Shown piece after piece: positions 56,362 through 64,000 of a DNA stretch of 64,000 nucleotides (position 1 is the stretch's first letter; each line of letters starts with the position of its first letter). The notes beneath the pieces are model-generated. The model was not told the origin of the DNA. It saw nothing but the letters and a program-made list of their open reading frames with translations, and ran no database searches. A program made the position numbers and the translations under genes. Source of the DNA: Collinsella sp. BG-O-102 (lineage in GTDB: Bacteria > Actinomycetota > Coriobacteriia > Coriobacteriales > Coriobacteriaceae); assembly GCF_023656745.1 (NCBI RefSeq), contig NZ_JAMOKO010000009.1:1-64000 (forward strand), in the 5' to 3' direction.

Positions 56362-57063
56362 ATGATTGAGATGAATGTTGTAGCCGCCGGCACCGAGCTT
56401 GACGCCGCGCGCGACGCGGGTCGCGAGGGTGTGTCCGCGGGCTGGTGCGCTTGGAGCGCGGGCGAGGCGTCGTTGACGTTTTCGCTGGTCGTGCGCCCGG
56501 ACGTGAATATGCATGCCTTCCACGGCCTGCCGTTTGTGGCGGCGATGGGCATGATGGACGCGCTCGCGGGCACGGCGTCGACGCCGGGCCTGGGCCTTGC
56601 CGGCAAGGTGGGCATCCAGTGGCCGAGTGACATCGTGTGCGGTGCGCCTGTGTTTGAGACGTCGTTCGCGCGCGTCACCGTCAACGGCGGCGCCGGTGCT
56701 GCGGGCATGTTCGGTGCCGTGACGGTGGATATTGAGCGTTCGGCATTGAGCGAGCTCGGTGTGGATGCGGCCGACGAAGCGCTGGTCGAGGAGTTGTCTG
56801 CCGCCGTGCTGACCCGTGTGGACGCCTGGGCGGCTGTTGCCAATACGCCGCAGGGCGCCGCAGGTCCGCTGGCCCCCGTGTTGGGCGAGTACTTCGACAT
56901 GGTGCCGCTGCTGGGTCGCCAAGTTGCGGCGGTGTCGCCCAGCGGCTTGCCGCTTGCTGTTGGTGTATTTGCGGGCCTGGACATCTGGGGTCGTGCGACC
57001 ATCAAGACCGATGCCGGCGAGCAGGAGTTTCCGCCCGAGGCCGTACGCATTCGCGGGCTGTAG
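56362..57063 (+). CDS. Diverged biotin-protein ligase-like (BirA-fold) protein
   Basis: A 233-residue protein resembling the BirA catalytic domain: SLTFSLVVRPDVNMHAFHGL, PFVAAMGMMDAL and VGIQWPSDIVCG. The usual KWPND motif reads QWPSD, so the key Lys is missing. The GRGRxGR loop is not recognisable (the region reads GREGVSAGWCAWSAGE). The C-terminus has the small BirA-type barrel (GLDIWGRATIKTDAGEQEF). Activity is therefore doubtful. It directly abuts the FolP-FolK gene and is convergent with coaX, a common partner of birA. Confidence 0.65.
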   Translation: MIEMNVVAAGTELDAARDAGREGVSAGWCAWSAGEASLTFSLVVRPDVNMHAFHGLPFVAAMGMMDALAGTASTPGLGLAGKVGIQWPSDIVCGAPVFETSFARVTVNGGAGAAGMFGAVTVDIERSALSELGVDAADEALVEELSAAVLTRVDAWAAVANTPQGAAGPLAPVLGEYFDMVPLLGRQVAAVSPSGLPLAVGVFAGLDIWGRATIKTDAGEQEFPPEAVRIRGL

Positions 57064-57100
57064 CGCGAGGCGTCCGCGTCCATAGATAACAATGACAACG

Positions 57101-57137
57101 AAGCCCTCCTCGGCCTGCACCGGGGAGGGCTTTTGCG
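57101..57137 (+). terminator. Intrinsic terminator after the folate/BirA-like genes
   Basis: AAGCCCTCC and GGAGGGCTT pair with inner CGG/CCG, followed by TTGCG. Confidence 0.75.
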
Positions 57138-57160
57138 TGACTGTGGAGCGGCATCTCGGT

Positions 57161-57203
57161 CCTATTCCTCAAAATCGAAAAAATTTCGATTTTGAGGAAT
57201 AGG
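57161..57203. repeat. Perfect 20-bp palindrome
   Basis: CCTATTCCTCAAAATCGAAA (57161-57180) and its exact reverse complement (57184-57203) flank AAA. It is AT-rich in a GC-rich genome and lies between convergent genes, just past the coaX stop. Confidence 0.85.
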
Positions 57204-57258
57204 CTTGGCGAACGTTTGCGGGGCTGTGACATCGGGCGTGCTCGACTTAAGCCCCGTC

Positions 57259-58032
57259 TTACCCCAGCTCCTGCATGCGGCGGTAGATTTCGCAGATGCC
57301 CTTGATGGTGAGCTGTCCGTCGACCACGTCGAAGGCATCGGTCGAATCGGCGACGATGCCGGCGAGACCGCCCGTGGCGATAACGGTGGCGTCCTCGCGG
57401 CCCAGCTCGCGCTTCATGCGCGCGACCAAGCCCTCGGCCATGGCGGCGGCGCCCGTTACGGCGCCGACCTTGATGCACTCCTCGGTATCGCGGCCGATGG
57501 CGTGCTCCGGCGCCTCGAGCGGAACGCTGGCGAGCTTGGCGGCACGGGCGGCAAGCGCGTCCATGGAGATGCGGATGCCCGGCGCGATCGCTCCGCCAAT
57601 GTAATAACCGTCCTTATCGATGACGTCGATATTGGTCGCGGTGCCAAAGTCCACCACGATCGCCGGCGCGCCGTAGAAAGTCTCGGCCGCAACGGCGTTG
57701 GCGACGCGATCGGCACCTACGGCCTGGGGGCGCGCCGCGCGCAGCTTGGTTACGGCGGCCGTCTGCGGCCCGATGACGATGGCGTCCGCGGCAATGCGGT
57801 CGGCCACGGCGTGCCACTCGCGCGAGAGCTGCGGCACCACGCCCGCAAAGGCGATTGCGTCGACCGCGTCGAGCGAAAGGCCGTACATCTTAAAGAAACC
57901 CATCAGGCGCACATGGATCTCGTCGGCGGTATAGGAGCGGTCGGTGGGCATGCGCCACGACTGCACCAGCTCGTCTCCGTCAAACAGGCCCATGGCCGTC
58001 TGCGTGTTTCCCATATCGATAGCGAGCAGCAT
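57259..58032 (-). CDS. coaX: Type III pantothenate kinase
   Basis: A 257-residue CoaX, the ATP-dependent first step of CoA synthesis. MLLAIDMGNTQTAMGLFDG is the N-terminal phosphate loop, then GADRVANAVAA, the ATP site VDFGTATNIDVID, and the IAPGIRISMDAL and EAPEHAIGRDTEECIKVG stretches. Family members need potassium or ammonium and are not inhibited by CoA. The ATG at 58032 follows GGGAGTAGAC; the ATG seven codons upstream lacks a site. Confidence 0.95.
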   Translation of the reverse strand: MLLAIDMGNTQTAMGLFDGDELVQSWRMPTDRSYTADEIHVRLMGFFKMYGLSLDAVDAIAFAGVVPQLSREWHAVADRIAADAIVIGPQTAAVTKLRAARPQAVGADRVANAVAAETFYGAPAIVVDFGTATNIDVIDKDGYYIGGAIAPGIRISMDALAARAAKLASVPLEAPEHAIGRDTEECIKVGAVTGAAAMAEGLVARMKRELGREDATVIATGGLAGIVADSTDAFDVVDGQLTIKGICEIYRRMQELG

Positions 58033-58169
58033 GTCTACTCCCGGTGTTGGCATAAAAGGACGCGCACCATTGTATACGCGCCGTCGACGGCGCTCGGCCG
58101 CGATTCGTTTACAGTGATAGGGGCTGAGGGGTTTTAAATATGAAGGAATTATGCTCTACGAGATTTTCC

Positions 58170-58198
58170 TTGCCGTTTACCGAACTCCCGCGTAATAT
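58170..58198 (+). promoter_or_regulatory. Sigma-70 promoter for initiator tRNA
   Basis: TTGCCG (58170-58175) and TAATAT (58193-58198) are separated by exactly 17 bases, and the -10 box lies 31 bases before the tRNA. Confidence 0.65.
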
Positions 58199-58229
58199 TC
58201 TTTTTTGCGCACATGAGGCGCCCAGACAT

Positions 58230-58306
58230 TGCGGGGTGGAGCAGTCTGGTAGCTCGCCGGGCTCATAACCCGGAGGTCGTAGGTTCAAATCCTGCCCCCG
58301 CGACCA
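58230..58306 (+). tRNA. Initiator tRNA-fMet (anticodon CAT)
   Basis: A 77-base tRNA with CAT in CCGGGCTCATAACCCGG. The three G-C pairs GGG/CCC next to the anticodon loop mark an initiator. The acceptor TGCGGGG pairs with CCCCGCG leaving a weak T1-G72 pair, consistent with the unpaired first position of initiators. CCA is encoded. Confidence 0.95.
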
Positions 58307-58315
58307 AGAACTTGC

Positions 58316-58346
58316 AGCTCGTCGGCCTAGCCGGCGAGCTTTTTTG
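58316..58346 (+). terminator. Intrinsic terminator after tRNA-fMet
   Basis: AGCTCGTCGGC and GCCGGCGAGCT pair around CTA, followed by TTTTTT. Confidence 0.9.
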
Positions 58347-58394
58347 TTATTTCGGGACCGTGTTTTCGGTCCAATTCTCGGCCTCTCAAACAAA

Positions 58395-58616
58395 ATCTCG
58401 ATCTGTAACATCTAGACCCGATTTGGGCGGCTAGGTGTTACAGGTCGAGATATACCGGTGGGTTGGGTCGTGTTTGTCTAAATCTGTAACACGAGGGACG
58501 GATTTTGCCGAGTTGTTGTTATAGATTGAGATTTTCTAGCAGGCGGGTTTGGTTTGTCTCGATCTGTAACAGTAAGACCCAGTTTTACCGCGTAACTGTT
58601 ACAGATTGAGACAAAC
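58395..58616. repeat. Three tandem palindromic units with a period of about 80 bp
   Basis: Unit 1 (58395-58451), unit 2 (about 58475-58532) and unit 3 (58552-58616) each start with a form of GTCTCGATCTGTAACA and end with its inverted copy (TGTTACAGATTGAGAC). Unit 3 has 21-bp arms with one mismatch. The loops share a GACCC/GGACG...TTTTGCCG-like core. It is not a CRISPR: the repeats are themselves palindromes and are too few. No gene is seen in the 447 bases between the tRNA and the next CDS. Confidence 0.8.
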
Positions 58617-58753
58617 CGACGGGCCGCCCCGCCCCATCCACCTGTCGCTACCTGCTGTCTGCCGATTTCCGTTGCGCCGCTGTGCCCCCATGCCATATCC
58701 TCTAGACAACTACGCGGCACCATCGCCGCCGCGTCTACAAGAGAGGAATGTCC

Positions 58754-60784
58754 ATGACCGCACCTGCATCCAAGCTGCTCCAGCCCATTACGGTTGGCCC
58801 CCTTGAGCTCAAGAACCGCATTATGTTCCCGCCGCTGACCACCGGCTACGAGGAGCGCGACGGCTCCATTGGCGAGCGCAGCCTGGCTTTTTACGAGCGC
58901 CTGGCCCGTGGCGGCGTGAGCTACATCGTCATCGGCGACGTCGCTCCCGTTATGACCGCAAGCCCCACGCCCAAGCTGGCGACCGACGCCCAGATCCCCA
59001 CGTTTAAGGCGCTGGCCGACGCCGTCCACAAGCACGGTGCCAAGGTCGCGCTGCAGCTGTTCCACCCCGAGTACGACGTGCCCGGCGTCGGCCGCATGGT
59101 CATGGGATCCATGGCCGCCGCCAAGGCCGCGCAGGAAGCCAAGGCCGCCGGCGACGAGGAGACCTTTGCCGCCAAGATGGCCGAGTCCAACGAGATCCGC
59201 AAGCAGGCATATGCCAAACTGCACCACGACATGCAGCACTTTGTGAACGAGGCGAGCGTAGAGCAGCTTACCCAGATCAAGGAGGCCATCGCCGCCTCGG
59301 CCGCTCGCGCGCAGCAGGCCGGAATCGACGCCATCGAGGTCCACGGCGACCGCCTGGTGGGTTCGCTGTGCTCGGCCATCCTCAACAAGCGCACCGACGA
59401 GTACGGTGGCTCGTTTAAGAACCGCGTTCGCTATGCGCTCGAGGTCGTCGCTGCCATTAAGGAAGCCGCGCCGCAGCTGATGGTGGAGTACAAGCTCCCC
59501 GTGATCATGGAGAACCCCGACGGCACGCCGCGCGGCAAGGGTGGCCTGCAGCCCGACGAGGCCTGCGAGTTTGCCAAGCTGCTCGAGGGCGCGGGCATCG
59601 ACATGATCCAGGTCGCACAGGCCAACCACACCGGCAACATGGGCGACACTATTCCGCCCATGGGCGCCATGCCCTACAACTGGACGCTGCCGGTGGCCGA
59701 GCGCGTCAAGGCCCTGGTCTCCGTGCCGGTGGCAACCGTCGGCCGTGTTGTCTCGGTCGAGGCGGGCGAGAAGATCCTGGAAGACGGCTCGGCCGACATC
59801 ATCGCCTACGGCCGCTCGCTCATGTGCGACCCCGACATTGCGCTGAAGGCCGCCACGGGCGAGCCCATCCGCGAGTGCCTCAACTGCAACAAGGGCTGCG
59901 TCGATGCGATTCAAAACCGCAAGTACATCTCGTGCGTGCTCAATGCCGAGAACGGCGACGAGGCGACCATCGCCATCAAGCCGGGCGAGGGCGACAAGAA
60001 GATCGCCGTCGTGGGCGGCGGTATTGCCGGCCTGGAGGCCGCGCGCGTGGCGGCCAAGCGCGGTTACGACGTGACCGTCTACGAGGCGAGCGATCATCTG
60101 GGCGGCCAGATTGTGCTGGCGGCCGCGCCTCCGCGCAAGGACGAGATCATGCGCTCGGTCGAGTATTACGAGAAGATTCTGCCCGGCCTGGGCGTGAAGG
60201 TTGAGCTCAACCATGCCGCTACCGCTGAGGACCTCAACGCCGCCGACGCCGCGATTGTGGCCGTGGGCGCACATGACGTGGTCATCCCCGTTCCGGGCGC
60301 CGACTCGGAGAAGGTCGTCTCGAGCTGGGACGTGCTGGCCGGCAAGGTGGAGCTTACGGGCCGCGTCGTCGTCATTGGCGGCGGCCTGGTGGGCACCGAG
60401 ACTGCCGAGTACCTGCTGCAGCACGGCTGCGAGGTGGCGATTGTCGAGATGCTCGACAAGATTGCCGCGGGCGAGTCCGAGACCATTCTGCCGCTGATCA
60501 TGAGCGACTTTGCCGAGCACAACGTGGAGCAGCACGTGAAGACCCGCCTGACCGCCATTACCGATGAGGGCGTGGAGGCCATTCGCACCACCGAGGACGG
60601 CGCCGAGGAGCCGGTGAAGATCGCCTGCGATTACGTGGTGATGGCCGTGGGCTCCAAGGCCAACGCGTTTGACCTTGATGGCGTGACGGTGCCCGTGACC
60701 TGCGTGGGCGACTGCTCGGGCGAGCGCACCGCCGACATTGCGAGCGCCATTCGCACGGCATATCACGCGGCCAACGAGCTGTAG
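58754..60784 (+). CDS. NADH:flavin oxidoreductase / 2-enoate reductase family enzyme
   Basis: A 676-residue iron-sulfur flavoenzyme. The old-yellow-enzyme barrel (ITVGPLELKNRIMFPPLTTG, GIDAIEVHGDRLVGSLCSAILNKRTDEYGGSFKNR) spans residues 1-370. Cysteines for a [4Fe-4S] cluster lie in ECLNCNKGC and a later ISC. FAD/NAD-binding domains follow (IAVVGGGIAGLEAARVAAKRG, VVVIGGGLVGTETAEYLLQHG). Relatives reduce enoates, bile-acid intermediates or dienoyl-CoA; substrate here is unknown. The usual catalytic H-x-x-H of the barrel reads VHGD. The ATG at 58754 lies seven bases after GAGAGG. Confidence 0.9.
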   Translation: MTAPASKLLQPITVGPLELKNRIMFPPLTTGYEERDGSIGERSLAFYERLARGGVSYIVIGDVAPVMTASPTPKLATDAQIPTFKALADAVHKHGAKVALQLFHPEYDVPGVGRMVMGSMAAAKAAQEAKAAGDEETFAAKMAESNEIRKQAYAKLHHDMQHFVNEASVEQLTQIKEAIAASAARAQQAGIDAIEVHGDRLVGSLCSAILNKRTDEYGGSFKNRVRYALEVVAAIKEAAPQLMVEYKLPVIMENPDGTPRGKGGLQPDEACEFAKLLEGAGIDMIQVAQANHTGNMGDTIPPMGAMPYNWTLPVAERVKALVSVPVATVGRVVSVEAGEKILEDGSADIIAYGRSLMCDPDIALKAATGEPIRECLNCNKGCVDAIQNRKYISCVLNAENGDEATIAIKPGEGDKKIAVVGGGIAGLEAARVAAKRGYDVTVYEASDHLGGQIVLAAAPPRKDEIMRSVEYYEKILPGLGVKVELNHAATAEDLNAADAAIVAVGAHDVVIPVPGADSEKVVSSWDVLAGKVELTGRVVVIGGGLVGTETAEYLLQHGCEVAIVEMLDKIAAGESETILPLIMSDFAEHNVEQHVKTRLTAITDEGVEAIRTTEDGAEEPVKIACDYVVMAVGSKANAFDLDGVTVPVTCVGDCSGERTADIASAIRTAYHAANEL

Positions 60785-60859
60785 TTGAACATCGCGGCCA
60801 GGCGGGGCGGTAGCACGGATCCGTCTCGCCCGGCTGTGTCCCGTTGGGTGTCAACCGGT

Positions 60860-60896
60860 GCGGGGCCTGCAAGCGCAGCAGGTCCCGCCCTTTTTG
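60860..60896 (+). terminator. Intrinsic terminator after the flavoenzyme
   Basis: GCGGGGCCTGC and GCAGGTCCCGC pair with one wobble, followed by TTTTTGTTTT. Confidence 0.85.
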
Positions 60897-61233
60897 TTTT
60901 GCTCCGGTGGATGGCAATGCGCGGTAATCATGAGGAGTGAGGAGGTCTACTGTCCTGCAGATCACTCAAAATTATTGGGGGAGGGGTTAATAACTATATC
61001 CTCTATACCAAAGGACATAAAGAGATGCCAATTTTGTTGACAAGCGAATGACGATTAGCTGCGAGTCAGCTACCAGCGTAAATAATCGATAAAGAAATGT
61101 CGTAATTTGGTGCCAAATGCCCAGATAACGCCGCGTCTATTTTAATTAACTGCTTTGAGCAAACGCTAAAATGCTACTATCTAACTTGCACGTAAGAAAG
61201 CAGATTAACGGTTAAGGCTAAGAAGTGGCAGGT
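60897..61233. other. AT-rich intergenic stretch
   Basis: Clearly AT-richer than the surrounding sequence, including TTTTAATTAAC near 61140. It contains no supported gene. TACTAT near 61174 could be a -10 box for the HTH gene, but no -35 box at a good distance was found. Confidence 0.4.
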
Positions 61234-61629
61234 ATGTCGGAAGCAACTAGGACTCGCACGCATGCGCCCGAGGTTAGGCAGCGCGCCGTCGAGATCCTTC
61301 AAGAGGGGGTCGGTCATCGCGCCCTCGCCGCGGAGCTTGGCATTCCCCAGGCCACGGCTCGTCAGTGGGCCCGCGCGTATGCCGTGGGCGGTGCCGACGC
61401 CGTTCTCAATGCCGGTTCGCATCATCACACCTATTCGTACGACGTAAAGCTCGCTGTGGTTAAGGACCGTCTGGAAAACGGCTTGACGGTTCGCGAGGCC
61501 ATGATCAAGCACAAGATTCCCAGCGAGTCTTCGGTCAAGGCTTGGTGCCGTCAGTACCGCGAGAGCGGTGAGGCCGCACTGGTCGATAAGCCGCGCGGTC
61601 GCAAGCCGCGCGTTAAAAAGGCGGAATAG
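61234..61629 (+). CDS. Helix-turn-helix protein resembling an IS3-type transposase OrfA
   Basis: A 131-residue basic protein with two HTH units: APEVRQRAVEILQEGVGHRALAAELGIPQATARQW and YDVKLAVVKDRLENGLTVREAMIKHKIPSESSVKAW, as in IS3-family OrfA. It ends in an AT-hook-like KPRGRKPRVKK. No OrfB (integrase) gene or terminal repeats follow; instead an intrinsic terminator does, so it may be a solo or domesticated DNA-binding protein. The ATG at 61234 follows GGCAGGT; a GTG at 61225 is an alternative. Confidence 0.75.
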   Translation: MSEATRTRTHAPEVRQRAVEILQEGVGHRALAAELGIPQATARQWARAYAVGGADAVLNAGSHHHTYSYDVKLAVVKDRLENGLTVREAMIKHKIPSESSVKAWCRQYRESGEAALVDKPRGRKPRVKKAE

Positions 61630-61641
61630 CAAACGGGATGG

Positions 61642-61665
61642 TGCGCCCACAGGGGCGCATTTTTC
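61642..61665 (+). terminator. Intrinsic terminator after the HTH gene
   Basis: TGCGCCC and GGGCGCA pair around a four-base loop, followed by TTTTTC. The 250 bases from here to the next gene show no supported gene. Confidence 0.82.
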
Positions 61666-61916
61666 TTGCCGCGCCAACTTTTTGGACCGCCGCGAGCCTA
61701 TCGGGACATCCTCCAAAATGGCCAATAAACCGCGCGCAGTGGCCCGCGCGCCTGTCGCTGCGATAGGGGGAGCGTCGCCCCTTTGCTCCAATGCGGACAG
61801 ACTCCTTGCCCCGTACGCCTAAAACTCCCCAGTTGACCGAAAACCCGCTGCCGCTACTCATCAATTGAGCTATAACGTTAAACAATTGCAGCGTTTTTGC
61901 ATGGGGGAGTGATGGT

Positions 61917-64000
61917 ATGACGCTACTGTATTTCCTTACCCTGTTTCCGCTGGTACCGGCGCTGGGCATGCTGTTCGCGCGCGGCGACCGCGCCCGCGAT
62001 GCGGTGGGGCTCATAGGTTCCGGCATTATTATGGCGGTGACGGTTGTAGTCGCCGTCATGTTTTTTGGCACGGGTCCGCAGAGCTTTGAGGTTGCCCCCG
62101 GTACCTCGCATGTGCTCTCGATCATCAGCTCCGTCATCGACGTCATCCTGTGCGCCGTCATCCTATACAACGCGTACAAATATAGGAACGCGCTCACCAC
62201 GGTGCTCGGCATAGTCCAACTGGTGGGCTCGCTCGCCTTTGCAGCCATGACGCTGCCCGCGACCGAAGCCGTCACCGCAACCCCGCTCTACCTGGACTAC
62301 ATGAGTGTGATCATGGTGCTCGCCGTTGGCATTGTCGGCAGCCTTATCTGCGTGTATGCCCTGGGCTACATGAAGGACTTCCAGGCCCATGACGAGCACG
62401 AGGCCGCGCTGCGCGGGCAGACCGCGCCCGACCGTCGCCCGCAGTTCCTGGCGCTCATGTTCCTGTTCCTCTCGGCCATGTTCGTCATCGTGACGAGCGA
62501 CAACCTTGAGTGGCTGTTCTGCGGCTGGGAAATCACCACCGTGTGCTCGTTCCTCATGATTGGCTACACGCGCACGCCCGAGGCCATCAAAAACGCCTTC
62601 ACCCAGATCATCCTCAACATGCTGGGCGGCATCGCGTTTTTGGCGGGCCTTATGTTTCTGCACGTCAACGGCATGCCGCTGACCATCTCGGGCATGATCG
62701 AGCTTTCCGGCGCCGGTACCGCGCAGTCCGCACTGCTGGTGATGCCGGTCGTCCTGCTATCGCTCGCCGCCCTTACCAAGGCCGCACAGATGCCGTTCCA
62801 CACTTGGCTGCTGGGCGCCATGGTTGCCCCCACGCCCACGAGCGCCCTGCTGCACTCGTCAACCATGGTCAAAGCCGGCGTGTTCCTGATGGTCAAGCTG
62901 AGCCCGCTCTATGCCATCTATCCCGTGACCGGCTTTATGGTCACGAGTGTGGGTGCCATCACGTTTTTGCTCGCTGCCCTCATGGCCATCTCGCAGAGCA
63001 ACGCCAAGCGTGTGCTCGCGTACTCCACCATTTCCAACTTGGGCCTCATCAGTGCCTGCTTGGGTGTCGGCGCGCCCGAGGCCGTATGGGCGGCCATCTT
63101 CCTGATCCTGTTCCACACGGTGGCAAAGTCGTTGCTGTTCCTGTGCGTGGGCACGGCCGAGCATCATATCGGCAGCCGCAATATCGAGGACATGGACGGT
63201 ATGTTCAGCCGCATGCCGCACCTGACGCGCCTGATGATGCTGGGCATCATGGGCATGTTTGTGGCGCCGTTTGGCATGCTCGTGTCCAAGTGGGGCGCCC
63301 TGGTGGCGTTTGCCCAGACCGGCAACGTGCTCATGATCATGGTTCTGGCCTTTGGCTCGGCCGCGACGTTTTACTTCTGGGGCAAGTGGCTTGCCAAGCT
63401 TTCGGGCGTCGACCCCACGGCTCAAAACGTTGAGGTCAATGTTCATAAGACCGAATGGATGGCCCTCAACACCATCGCCGCGCTGCTGATTCTGTGCTGC
63501 GTGGCGTTCCCGGTTATCTCGAGTGGTCTGGTGTCGCCTTACTTGGCCATGGTGTTTGGCCGCGTGCCGTACGTTATCGGCAAGGACGCCATGTATCTGA
63601 TGGTGGTTATCGTGGCGTTTATCGCCGTGGTGCTGCTGACTTCATTCCGCGTGAGCAATAAGCCGCACGTCAACGTGTACCTTTCGGGCGTGGGAACCGA
63701 TAAATATCGCCATTTCCGCGGCTCGATGGGACACGAGGTAAAGGCTGAAAAGCGCAATTGGTACTCGGAGGACGCCCTTGGCGAGAAGCGTATTGGTCCC
63801 GCGGGTAGCGTCGTGTGCTGCAGTATTATCTTGTTTGCGCTGCTGTGTTGCGCGTGGATTGGGCCCGAGCGGCTTGCCATGAGTGCGCCCTCGGTGCTGC
63901 GCGGCAAGTATTTTGAAGGCTCGGGCGTCGTGGGCATATTTATTGGTACCGTGGTGTTTGCCCTGCTGGCGCCTTTGGTTGGTGGCCTGATCGACGGCGT
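61917..64000 (+). CDS. Proton-conducting membrane subunit, NuoL/HyfB/EchA family (incomplete)
   Basis: At least 694 residues, cut by the window end. It is a many-helix protein of the complex I/Mrp antiporter family. Characteristic segments are WLFCGWEITTVCSFLMIGY, the KAAQMPFHTWLLGAMVAPT loop with its conserved Lys, and SALLHSSTMVKAGVFLMVK. It could be NuoL, a hydrogenase subunit (HyfB or EchA) or an Mrp protein; later genes beyond the window would decide. GGGGGAG lies seven bases before the ATG. A charged loop (about residues 155-170) and a hydrophilic segment after residue 580 are unusual additions. Confidence 0.88.
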   Translation, partial: MTLLYFLTLFPLVPALGMLFARGDRARDAVGLIGSGIIMAVTVVVAVMFFGTGPQSFEVAPGTSHVLSIISSVIDVILCAVILYNAYKYRNALTTVLGIVQLVGSLAFAAMTLPATEAVTATPLYLDYMSVIMVLAVGIVGSLICVYALGYMKDFQAHDEHEAALRGQTAPDRRPQFLALMFLFLSAMFVIVTSDNLEWLFCGWEITTVCSFLMIGYTRTPEAIKNAFTQIILNMLGGIAFLAGLMFLHVNGMPLTISGMIELSGAGTAQSALLVMPVVLLSLAALTKAAQMPFHTWLLGAMVAPTPTSALLHSSTMVKAGVFLMVKLSPLYAIYPVTGFMVTSVGAITFLLAALMAISQSNAKRVLAYSTISNLGLISACLGVGAPEAVWAAIFLILFHTVAKSLLFLCVGTAEHHIGSRNIEDMDGMFSRMPHLTRLMMLGIMGMFVAPFGMLVSKWGALVAFAQTGNVLMIMVLAFGSAATFYFWGKWLAKLSGVDPTAQNVEVNVHKTEWMALNTIAALLILCCVAFPVISSGLVSPYLAMVFGRVPYVIGKDAMYLMVVIVAFIAVVLLTSFRVSNKPHVNVYLSGVGTDKYRHFRGSMGHEVKAEKRNWYSEDALGEKRIGPAGSVVCCSIILFALLCCAWIGPERLAMSAPSVLRGKYFEGSGVVGIFIGTVVFALLAPLVGGLIDG

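Noticed and set aside
54415-57120. 901-codon open frame antisense to the FolP-FolK and BirA-like genes
   Set aside because: It covers three recognised genes in antisense, with shadow-type composition rich in Arg, His and Gly.
58395-58616. CRISPR array
   Set aside because: Only three units, each itself a palindrome of diverged sequence, with no spacer of constant length and no cas genes.

Overview
The window is 64 kb of a high-GC bacterial chromosome that most resembles a gut member of the Coriobacteriia, probably Collinsella. This rests on codon use, GTG and TTG starts with clear Shine-Dalgarno sites, lineage-specific hypothetical proteins, an Nfn/GltA-type oxidoreductase pair and many short palindromic intergenic repeats. 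No database was searched, so the assignment is an inference. Gene density is high and most genes are core housekeeping genes.

Layout. 235-3561: bifunctional-nuclease family protein, two small unknown proteins and the GTPase TypA/BipA. 3984-9363: two LPXTG-type surface pilins/adhesins with no sortase beside them. 9585-11529 (minus): bactofilin-like membrane protein and a TRIC/UPF0126 channel. 11650-12185: hairpin-rich DNA, a displaced tRNA-Ser 3' end and two tRNA-Ser genes. 12635-17374: rpsF-ssb-rpsR-rplI-dnaB, then purA. 17493-22354: purD, Nudix hydrolase, ABC exporter, membrane protein. 22533-27317: carAB behind a PyrR-type hairpin. 27651-34857: purE, class B-like sortase, MoaE-like protein, CmpB membrane protein, purF, purM-purN. 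35010-41327: PTS IIA, parvulin foldase, YqeY, a polar amino-acid ABC importer and a cytidylate-kinase-like protein. 41454-43693 (minus): NfnAB/GltA-like pair. 44067-49217 (minus): pth, a nuclease-fold protein bracketed by two MITE-like elements, prs and glmU. 49408-52662: a complete ECF transporter (T, fused A-A, S). 52812-58032: xthA, sirtuin, FolP-FolK fusion, BirA-like protein and coaX. 58230-58306: initiator tRNA. 58395-58616: three tandem palindromes. 58754-64000: 2-enoate-reductase-type flavoenzyme, an HTH protein and an NuoL/HyfB-type subunit cut by the window edge.

Together the genes cover much of purine synthesis (purA, D, E, F, M, N and prs), entry to pyrimidine and arginine synthesis (carAB), folate synthesis, CoA synthesis, cell-wall precursor supply (glmU), nutrient uptake and surface display. 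The main novelty lies between genes: several families of short inverted repeats and MITE-like elements. One pair brackets the pilin operon, one pair brackets the nuclease-like gene, and one element lies in frame inside the linker of the ECF ATPase.
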